From contig WJJW01000448.1 of the NCBI GenBank assembly GCA_014729455.1, positions 1 through 12,929 on the forward strand: a stretch of DNA of 12,929 nucleotides, given 5' to 3'. Shown one piece after another: positions 4,854-11,751 of this stretch. Source of the DNA: Candidatus Eiseniibacteriota bacterium (GTDB taxonomy: Bacteria; Eisenbacteria; RBG-16-71-46; CAIMUX01; VGJL01). A program made the translations under genes and the position numbers. Within the stretch, counting starts at the first letter, position 1; each line of letters begins with the position of its first letter. The notes under the pieces are model-generated. The model did not search any database. It was not told the DNA's origin and saw nothing but the letters and a program-made list of their open reading frames with translations.

Positions 4854-7800
4854 ATGCGACTTCGTGTCACGCTTCATCCAATCCTGATCCTGCTCATCTG
4901 CTTGTCTTCGGCGGTCCCCGCGATCGCCGCAGGTGACGGCTCCTCAGTCGGTTGGACCTGGGATCAGGTGGATCTGATCCAGACGCGATTCGGAGAGACG
5001 GAGATCCGGGTCGACGGGGCTCGACTCGCCCCGACGGCCCCTGGGGAGCCCGCGCTCCCCGCCGCGCTGGTGCGCGTCCCTGCGCCCGACGGAGCGAACG
5101 TCGCCTCGTTCCGGCTCACCGGCGCCGTGACCAGCGTCGGGACGCTGACCGATCCGGTCGCTCCCACGCTTCAGGATGCCCCGTCGACCGCCGGAGGTCC
5201 CCGGCGGGTCGAGCCCTTGAGATCGGCCTACGAGGTGCCGGCTTTCCCCGACCGGCGCGTCCAGTTCCTCGGATTGACCCTGCGGCGGGGGGAGGCCTAC
5301 GCGAACTTCGCCGTCTACCCGGTGGTCCTCGAGGAGGGGGAACGATTGGTCCTCCTGGAGGGAGCGGAGCTGGAGGTCGAATGGCGAGCCGACCCGGAGG
5401 TCCCGATCCCGTTGAAGACGCTGCGGGGATCCCGGGAGTCGGCCCTCGGCAAGGGGGACGCCGGAGAGACGGCGGGGGCCCTCCAGATCAGCGAGATGCC
5501 GGCGCTCGAGAGCGCGCCGGTCGAGTACCTGATCGTGACGATCGATGAGTTCGAGCCGCTGCTCGAGCCGTTCGTTCAGTGGAAGAGCCGCTCGGGGACT
5601 CCGACAACGGTCCGATCGGTCTCCTGGATTCTCGAGCACTACCCCTCCGGGGTCGATACTCAGGAGCGGATCCGCACGTTCATCCAGGAGGCGTATCGGT
5701 ACTGGGGCGTCGAGTGGCTCCTGATCGTCGGAGGTCCGGACGAGGTTCCGATCCGTACCGCCCGCTCGTACTCCTACATCTCGGAAGGCGTCGACATCAT
5801 CACCGACCTCTACTACGCCTGTCTCGACGGAAACTGGAATCGGGACGGCGACTCGATCTTCGGCGAAGCGATGCGGAGCCAACCGCCGAACATCGGAGAC
5901 AATGTCGATTTCGGTCCCGAGGTCATGGTCGGCCGGATTCCGGCGACGAACACGACGCAGCTCAACGCCTGGCTCCGGAGCTACTTCCGGTACACGCAGG
6001 ATCCGATCACGGACGGCTATCTCGAGAAGATCCTCCTCCTCGGAGAGGTGCTGTTCGACTCGGAGTGGATCCGTGCCGGCCTGCCGAAGTGTGGAGTGAC
6101 CGGGGAGTGTCCCTACACGGAATGCGAGTCCTGCGTCCGGATGGACGGCGCGCAGGATTGCATCGACGTCATCGACGTCATCGAAGACGTCACGGGGGGA
6201 CAGCACGAGTTCGAGTACGTCGAGCTCTACGAGTACTACGAGTACTGGCGCGACCACGGACGCCCGAACTGCATCCTCGAGACTTATGCGAACGTCGTCA
6301 ATGAGATCAACGCCGGCGCCGGGCTGGTCCACCACGTCGGGCACGGCGATCGGGATCGTATGTCGATCGGGACGCAGCAGGGAATGGATGGGAACGGACG
6401 CTACGTCGTCGCCGACGCGAAGGCGATGGCGAACGGAAGCCGGGTCGGCGTGGTCTACTCCATCAATTGCAATTCCGCCGCGATCGACTTCGACTGCCTG
6501 GCCGAGGCGACCCTCTTCGCGGAAGAGGGAGGGATGGTGAGCTACATCGGCTCCTCGAACCTCGACTTCCCGACGGCCGCCCGACCCTACATGATCGGTT
6601 TCTACGAGAGGGCCTTCGGACGGGAAGTGGACACGATCGGCGAGGCGTTCCTCCGCACGCTCGAGGAGCAGATGGCCGGCCAGGACAACGTCGAAGGGTT
6701 CCGCCGCTTCCTGGCGTACAGCTTGATCTTCCTCGGCGATCCGCAGCTCTCCCTCTGGCTGTCCAACCCGGGGATGCTCGAGGTCACGGCGTCCTCCTCG
6801 GTCCCGCTCGGGACCACGGAGCCGTTGCGTGTCGAGGTGAGGGAACAGTCCGGCGGACAGCCGGTGGAGGGCGCGACCGTTTGTGCGCACAAGCAGGGGG
6901 ATACGTTCGTCGTGGGGGAGACGGGCGCCAATGGCCTCGTCGATCTCGCGTTCCGCCCGACCGGCACCGGGAGGTTTCGGATCACCGTGACGCATCCGGA
7001 GGCGAAACCGCACTTCGAGAACACGACCACCCGGCAGGTCACCCCACCGACGGGGGAGCAGGGCGCCTTGAGCGTCGATGCGATTCCGGTCAACGATGTG
7101 GAGTCGGGGGAGAGCGACGGGAACGGGAACGGCCGGTTCGAGCTCGGAGAGACGGTCAAGCTCGACGTCAAGCTGGACAACGATTCCTCGCAGGGCATCA
7201 ACGACATCGCGCTCAGCTTCAGTCTGGAGCCGGCGGAACTCCGGAGCTTCTTCGAGGTCGCGGATTCGACGGAGTCTGTCGCGACGATCAACGGCAGCTC
7301 CACGGTCCAGGTCAGCGGCGCCTTCCTCCTGAGGGCTCTCTCGGCGCCGCCGATTCCGGACGAGTCGTTCCAGAACGGCGACCGGCTCCCGCTGGTCGCG
7401 CATGTCGGGCTTAGGGTCGGAGATGGAGAGGAAGAGATCTTCGAGGTTCCGCTGCCGGTGTACCGGCCGCTCCTCGACCTGGAGCAGGGGGGGCTGGTCG
7501 AGATCGCCGGCAACGGCGACGGCGTCCCCCAGGACGGGGAGACGTTCCAGTGGACCCCCATCCTTCGAAACATCGGGACCGGAACCGCGGCTTCGCTCCA
7601 GGGCGTGTTGACGGCCGAGAGCGGTGCCGCGATCGAAACGGGAACGGTGCCGCTCGAATCCGCGGAGCGGGGACAGCTCCTTTCGATCGTCGGCGGAGAG
7701 GATCCGTTCGAGTTCGTCGTGATCGATGCCGCAGTGCTGCGACTCCACCTGACGATCCGTTCCCCCTACGATCCGGGGTTCTCGTTCCTGAATCGGACGA

Positions 7801-10085
7801 TCGACCTCGAGCCGCCGGCCGCTCCGGACATCGACACCAGCGAACCCCCCGCCGCGTCGCAGGACGCGGTGGAGCTCGAGTGGATGGCCTCTCCGTCCAC
7901 CGACGTGCACGGGTACGTCGTGGAGAGCTCCACGCAGCCGGACGACGGGTTCGCCCAGGCCTCGGTCGGTCTCGTTCGCGACATGCTGTACCACCGCAGC
8001 GAGGGGCTCGACGGATTGACGCGCTACTACTTCCGGGTCGCGGCGATCGATTCCTCCGGGAATCGAAGCGCCTATTCCCCCGTCACCTCCGCCACCACCA
8101 CGCCGGGAAGCCTGCCCGGCTGGCCGTTCGCGGTCCAGGGCGAGATGGGCCTGGGATGCCCGACGATCGAGAACATCGACGGTAGCGGAGACCACGAGAT
8201 CTTCTTGACGGCAAACCTCGTCTACGGGATGAACCCCGACGGGACCGAGATCATCGACGGAGACGGCGTCTCGTCCACCCGGGGGATCTGGTCCACGGAG
8301 GGGGGCGGTTTCTGGTCGAAGCCGGCGGTCGGGGACCTGGACGGCGATGGAACGATGGAACTCGTCGCGACCTCTCGCTACCGGGTCGGAAACGCGGGGG
8401 TCGGCCATCTCTACGTCTGGGACGCCTCGGGCGACCTGATCTGGTTCAAGCCCGTGACCGACACGAACTTCCTGATCGCCTCACCGGTGATCGCCAATCT
8501 GGACGAAGACCCCCAGGCAGAGGTCGTCGTCCACGTTCGGGGGGCACTGTTCGCCTGGAACCACGACGGCAGTCCCGTGGTCCCGGCCAACCCCGACGGC
8601 CGTCTGGCCTTCGTGGGCGGCGACCATCCCACCGACGTGGCGCGCTGGCCCTACACCTGGGGCAGCCCGGCGGTGGCGGACCTGGACGGCGACGGGGACG
8701 ACGAGGTCCTGGTGAGTCTGGAGACGAACCTGTCCGGCGGGGCGGAGGGGTACCACCCCTCGCGGCTGGCGGTGATCGACGGGGACGGCACGATCCTCGA
8801 CATGGTGTATCTGGAGGTCGGCCTCACGGGGGGCGATGCGACTTCCTCCAACTCGTCGCCGAGCCTCGCGGACGTGGACGATGATTCGCTGTACGAGATC
8901 TTCGTGGCCACGCGCAATCACCTCTGGGCGTTCTACTACAACGACTTGACGGGCGAGCTGGAGCCGGAACCGGGCTGGCCGGAGGGCGGGAAGGTCTCGA
9001 TCCCCAGTCTTCCCACGAACTGGACCGAGCCGACTCCCGGCATCGGCGACGTGGACGGCGATACCATCCTCGACGTCGTCCTCGGGGTCGGGTTCGGCCA
9101 GGTCATTGCCGTCCGCGGCCCGACCGGGGAAACGATCTCTTCGTTCCCGCACCTGGTGGCGGCTGCGGACAGCAAGGTCGGCTCGCCGGTGCTGGTCCAG
9201 ATGGATGACGACCCGGCCGCGGAGATCCTCGTCGGGGACAAGGACGGCTATCTCTATGCGCTGGACGCGCAGACGATGGAGCAGCTTCCCGGCTTCCCGC
9301 TCTTCGTGACCGGCCGGCTGGAGCACGGGGTCAACGTCTGGGACGTCGATCGCGACGGCTTCACGAACATCGTGGTCCAGGCCTACCAGAACTCCAACGT
9401 ACTCGTTCTGGACTACAGCACGGTCGAGTTCCCCGACGACCTCTCGCTCGCCATGCAGAGGAATCCCTGGTCGTCCTACCGGCACGACGCGCGCAACACC
9501 GGCACCCTCGACAAGGCGGTGATCACGCCGGTCCGGCTCCTGGCCGTCGAGGCGCTGGCCCGTGGCAACCAGGTCGCGCTGACCTGGGATGCCCCCGTTG
9601 CGCCCAGCCGGTTCCGCGTCGAGCGCCAGGGATCCGATGGGGTCTGGAGATCGAGGATCGAGGCGCCCGCGGGAGATCTTCGGTTCGAGGGAGTCTACCG
9701 CTTCGACGACGAGGCCGACCCCGGCCGGTATCTGTACCGCGTGACCGGCTTCGACTCCCACGGAGGGACGATGTACCGGAGCGCCGAGCTGGCGGTCTCC
9801 GTCGAGCGGTTCCGCCTCGCGCTGAACGGGGTCGCGCCGAACCCGTTCAACCCCCGGACCGCGATCCGCTTCCAGACGCCCGGCCAGAGGATCGTGCTGG
9901 AGATCCTCGATCCCGGCGGCCGCCGGATCCGGACGCTCGCCGACCGGGCGGTTCCCGCCGGGGTCCACGAGCGGGTCTGGGACGGACGCGACGACGAGGG
10001 GCGTGAGGTCGGCTCCGGCGTCTACTGGGTTCGCCTGAAGGGGGAGGGGTTCGAGGAGAGCCGGAAGATGGTGCTTCTCCGATGA
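4854..10085 (+). CDS. Giant secreted C25 (gingipain-family) cysteine peptidase with beta-propeller and sorting domain
   Basis: This 1743-residue protein is exported. Residues 1-26 form a signal peptide, with a hydrophobic ILILLICLSSAV core and cleavage near AIAA. Residues about 30-190 resemble a C25 propeptide. The Peptidase C25 domain spans about 223-637. It shows EYLIVTIDEF at the start, the catalytic His497 in HHVGHGD, the catalytic Cys539 in SINCNSA, and the family-typical end FLGDPQLSL. A cysteine cluster (413-436) interrupts it. Next come an Ig/carboxypeptidase-regulatory-like domain (640-731) and two domains opening with acidic Gly/Asn loops (DGNGNG at 755-760, NGDG near 887). A fibronectin type III-like domain follows (987-1085), then eight FG-GAP/VCBS-like repeats with DxDxDxxxE loops (1102-1510). 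A second FnIII-like region (about 1555-1655) leads to a FlgD-like sorting domain (1658-1743) with NPFNPRTAIRF. It is probably a surface or secreted Arg/Lys-type endopeptidase or a processing enzyme; specificity is unknown. AGGAGGT precedes the ATG by 3 nt. The stop overlaps gltX. Confidence 0.93.
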   Translation: MRLRVTLHPILILLICLSSAVPAIAAGDGSSVGWTWDQVDLIQTRFGETEIRVDGARLAPTAPGEPALPAALVRVPAPDGANVASFRLTGAVTSVGTLTDPVAPTLQDAPSTAGGPRRVEPLRSAYEVPAFPDRRVQFLGLTLRRGEAYANFAVYPVVLEEGERLVLLEGAELEVEWRADPEVPIPLKTLRGSRESALGKGDAGETAGALQISEMPALESAPVEYLIVTIDEFEPLLEPFVQWKSRSGTPTTVRSVSWILEHYPSGVDTQERIRTFIQEAYRYWGVEWLLIVGGPDEVPIRTARSYSYISEGVDIITDLYYACLDGNWNRDGDSIFGEAMRSQPPNIGDNVDFGPEVMVGRIPATNTTQLNAWLRSYFRYTQDPITDGYLEKILLLGEVLFDSEWIRAGLPKCGVTGECPYTECESCVRMDGAQDCIDVIDVIEDVTGGQHEFEYVELYEYYEYWRDHGRPNCILETYANVVNEINAGAGLVHHVGHGDRDRMSIGTQQGMDGNGRYVVADAKAMANGSRVGVVYSINCNSAAIDFDCLAEATLFAEEGGMVSYIGSSNLDFPTAARPYMIGFYERAFGREVDTIGEAFLRTLEEQMAGQDNVEGFRRFLAYSLIFLGDPQLSLWLSNPGMLEVTASSSVPLGTTEPLRVEVREQSGGQPVEGATVCAHKQGDTFVVGETGANGLVDLAFRPTGTGRFRITVTHPEAKPHFENTTTRQVTPPTGEQGALSVDAIPVNDVESGESDGNGNGRFELGETVKLDVKLDNDSSQGINDIALSFSLEPAELRSFFEVADSTESVATINGSSTVQVSGAFLLRALSAPPIPDESFQNGDRLPLVAHVGLRVGDGEEEIFEVPLPVYRPLLDLEQGGLVEIAGNGDGVPQDGETFQWTPILRNIGTGTAASLQGVLTAESGAAIETGTVPLESAERGQLLSIVGGEDPFEFVVIDAAVLRLHLTIRSPYDPGFSFLNRTIDLEPPAAPDIDTSEPPAASQDAVELEWMASPSTDVHGYVVESSTQPDDGFAQASVGLVRDMLYHRSEGLDGLTRYYFRVAAIDSSGNRSAYSPVTSATTTPGSLPGWPFAVQGEMGLGCPTIENIDGSGDHEIFLTANLVYGMNPDGTEIIDGDGVSSTRGIWSTEGGGFWSKPAVGDLDGDGTMELVATSRYRVGNAGVGHLYVWDASGDLIWFKPVTDTNFLIASPVIANLDEDPQAEVVVHVRGALFAWNHDGSPVVPANPDGRLAFVGGDHPTDVARWPYTWGSPAVADLDGDGDDEVLVSLETNLSGGAEGYHPSRLAVIDGDGTILDMVYLEVGLTGGDATSSNSSPSLADVDDDSLYEIFVATRNHLWAFYYNDLTGELEPEPGWPEGGKVSIPSLPTNWTEPTPGIGDVDGDTILDVVLGVGFGQVIAVRGPTGETISSFPHLVAAADSKVGSPVLVQMDDDPAAEILVGDKDGYLYALDAQTMEQLPGFPLFVTGRLEHGVNVWDVDRDGFTNIVVQAYQNSNVLVLDYSTVEFPDDLSLAMQRNPWSSYRHDARNTGTLDKAVITPVRLLAVEALARGNQVALTWDAPVAPSRFRVERQGSDGVWRSRIEAPAGDLRFEGVYRFDDEADPGRYLYRVTGFDSHGGTMYRSAELAVSVERFRLALNGVAPNPFNPRTAIRFQTPGQRIVLEILDPGGRRIRTLADRAVPAGVHERVWDGRDDEGREVGSGVYWVRLKGEGFEESRKMVLLR

Positions 10086-11527
10086 GCGAACTCCGCGTCC
10101 GGTTCGCGCCCAGTCCGACGGGGATGCTCCACGTCGGCGGGGCGCGAACCGCCCTGTTCAATTGGCTCCACGCCCGCAACCGGAGGGGGACCTTCGTGTT
10201 GCGGATCGAGGACACCGACCGGGCCCGTTCGACCGAGGAGTCGATCCAGGCGATCTACGAGGGGATGCGCTGGCTCGGGCTGGACTGGGACGAGGGTCCC
10301 GACGTCGGTGGGCCGTACGGGCCGTATCTGCAATCCGAGCGCCGGCCGGAACAGATCGAAGCGGCCCAGCGCCTTCTCGAGGCGGCGCGGGCCTACCGCT
10401 GCTACTGCACGCCGGAGGACCTCGAGCGCCGAAGGGCCGCGCGCCTCGAAGGGGGGGAGTCCCAGGTCGGCTACGACGGCACCTGCCGTAAGGAGATCGG
10501 AAAGCCGGCCCGTGACGAGCCGTTCGCGATCCGCTTGCTCGCGCCGGACGAGGGGGAGATCGTCTGGGAGGATCTCTGCCGCGGAGAGATCTCCTTCCAG
10601 GCGGAGACCCTCGAGGACTTCGTCATCGTGCGGTCGGACGGATCCCCCACCTACAACTTCGCCGCCGTCGTCGACGATGCGGCGATGAAGATCACCGACG
10701 TGCTGCGGGGGGACGACCATATCTCGAACACCCCCCGGCAGATCCTCGCCTACCGGGCCCTGGAGCTCCCGGCGCCCCGGTTCGGCCACGTCCCGATGAT
10801 CCTCGGTCCCGACGGGACCCGCCTCTCGAAACGGCACGGAGCGACCTCGGTGACCGCCTACCGGGAGCAGGGGATCCTGCCCGATGCGCTGTTCAACTTC
10901 CTGGCGCTCCTCGGCTGGGCGTACGACGACTCGCGGGAGCTGTTCACGCGCGAGGAGCTGATCGAGGTCTTCACCCTGGAGAAGCTCGGCAAGACCCCCT
11001 CGACGTTCAACCAGGAGAAGCTGGAGTGGATGAACGGCGTGTACATGGCCGCGCTTCCGATCGAGGAGAAGGTCGCGATCGCCCGGGCGCATCTCGAGAG
11101 CAAGGATCTCCTGCGGCACCTGCCGGACGAAGACGCGGTCCGCCGCCTGGTCGAAGCGCTCGGCGAGCGGTTCAAGATGCCGCACGACGTGATCGACTAC
11201 GCCGACTTCCTGTTCACCGACCGGATCGTTCCGGACGAGGAGGGGCGGCAGCGGGCGGCCCAGTTCCCGGAGGGGATCGCGCTGCTTCCGGAGCTCGCGT
11301 CGCGCCTCGAGTCGCTGGAGCGGTTCGAGGGGGAGCAGGCGGAGGAGGCGCTCCGGGGGCTGGCGAAGGAGAAGGGGAGGAAGGCGGGGGATCTGATCCA
11401 CCCCTCCCGCATCGCGCTGACGGGGAAGAAGCACGGGCTCAGCATCTTCGACGTGATGCTGCTGCTCGGCCGTGAACGCACGATCCGGCGCCTGCGCGCG
11501 TTCGCCAGCGAGGCGGCCGGCGATTGA
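10082..11527 (+). CDS. gltX: Glutamyl-tRNA synthetase
   Basis: This 481-residue protein is a class I aminoacyl-tRNA synthetase of normal GluRS length. The HIGH-type motif is in FAPSPTGMLHVGGARTALFN (residues 8-27, His17-Val-Gly-Gly20). The KMSKS loop reads RLSKRHG (247-253, Lys250). The zinc site of bacterial GluRS is intact: Cys107-Tyr-Cys109, Tyr131 and Cys135 in YDGTCR. The last 150 residues form the helical anticodon-binding domain. It charges tRNA-Glu with glutamate. In bacteria without GlnRS a non-discriminating form also charges tRNA-Gln, which Asp/Glu-tRNA amidotransferase then converts; which type this is cannot be read here. The ATG at 10082 overlaps the peptidase stop in ATGA. The nearest purine-rich site (GAGGAGAG, 10053-10060) is about 21 nt away, too far for a normal Shine-Dalgarno. 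Initiation by translational coupling is therefore likely. Confidence 0.97.
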   Translation: MSELRVRFAPSPTGMLHVGGARTALFNWLHARNRRGTFVLRIEDTDRARSTEESIQAIYEGMRWLGLDWDEGPDVGGPYGPYLQSERRPEQIEAAQRLLEAARAYRCYCTPEDLERRRAARLEGGESQVGYDGTCRKEIGKPARDEPFAIRLLAPDEGEIVWEDLCRGEISFQAETLEDFVIVRSDGSPTYNFAAVVDDAAMKITDVLRGDDHISNTPRQILAYRALELPAPRFGHVPMILGPDGTRLSKRHGATSVTAYREQGILPDALFNFLALLGWAYDDSRELFTREELIEVFTLEKLGKTPSTFNQEKLEWMNGVYMAALPIEEKVAIARAHLESKDLLRHLPDEDAVRRLVEALGERFKMPHDVIDYADFLFTDRIVPDEEGRQRAAQFPEGIALLPELASRLESLERFEGEQAEEALRGLAKEKGRKAGDLIHPSRIALTGKKHGLSIFDVMLLLGRERTIRRLRAFASEAAGD

Positions 11528-11537
11528 GATTTTCGAC

Positions 11538-11567
11538 TTGAACCCGGTCTCGCGCGGCCGATAACAT
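11538..11567 (+). promoter_or_regulatory. Candidate promoter of tRNA-Gln
   Basis: TTGAAC (11538-11543) precedes TAACAT (11562-11567) by 18 nt; reading the -10 as GATAAC (11560-11565) gives 16 nt. Each box matches consensus at 4 of 6 positions. The predicted start is near 11574, about 20 nt before the mature tRNA 5' end, as expected for a tRNA precursor. Confidence 0.45.
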
Positions 11568-11592
11568 CGACAACCTGGAACGCTCAAGTCGC

Positions 11593-11666
11593 TGGGGTGT
11601 CGTCCAGTGGCAGGACACATGACTCTGGATCATGGAACCGGGGTTCGAATCCCTGCACCCCAGCCA
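11593..11666 (+). tRNA. tRNA-Gln (anticodon CUG), CCA end encoded
   Basis: A 74-nt cloverleaf folds without mismatches. The acceptor stem is TGGGGTG/CACCCCA with discriminator G and an encoded CCA. The D stem is GTCC/GGAC with A14 and GG in the loop. The anticodon stem is CATGA/TCATG with loop CTCTGGA, giving anticodon CUG for glutamine CAG codons. The variable loop has 4 nt. The T stem is CGGGG/CCCTG with one G-U pair and loop TTCGAAT. The acceptor stem and 4-nt variable loop resemble E. coli tRNA-Gln. It lies 65 nt after gltX, with its own promoter-like sequence and a terminator directly downstream. Confidence 0.96.
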
Positions 11667-11680
11667 ATCATCCGCTAGAG

Positions 11681-11716
11681 AGAGCCCCGGTCGAGATTCG
11701 GTTCGACCGGGGCTTT
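11681..11716 (+). terminator. Rho-independent terminator after tRNA-Gln
   Basis: A perfect 12-bp stem runs from AGCCCCGGTCGA (11683-11694) to TCGACCGGGGCT (11703-11714), with an 8-nt loop and a short TTT after it. It lies 16 nt after the tRNA CCA end. It should end the gltX/tRNA transcript and insulate the next gene. Confidence 0.85.
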
Positions 11717-11751
11717 CGCGCACCCGGGCGCCGGCAGGGGAAGGAGATTCC

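Noticed and set aside
6161..6190. Short direct repeat ATCGACGTC as a repeat element
   Set aside because: Only two exact copies plus one diverged copy, in phase with codons for IDVIDVIEDV; it is part of the protein rather than a mobile or CRISPR repeat.
4944..8408. 1154-codon open frame on the - strand, antisense to the C25 peptidase
   Set aside because: Long antisense frames are expected opposite GC-rich genes. This one is Arg/Asp/Val-rich and low in complexity, has no domain motif, and the + strand frame carries clear catalytic and repeat motifs.
8157..9380. Propeller repeats as DNA-level tandem repeats
   Set aside because: The eight units share a protein pattern (xPxxxDxDxDxxxE) but vary in length and DNA sequence, so they are ancient protein repeats, not a recent DNA repeat.
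10022..11620. 532-codon open frame on the - strand, antisense to gltX
   Set aside because: It mirrors the codons of an unambiguous glutamyl-tRNA synthetase and has no recognisable protein features.
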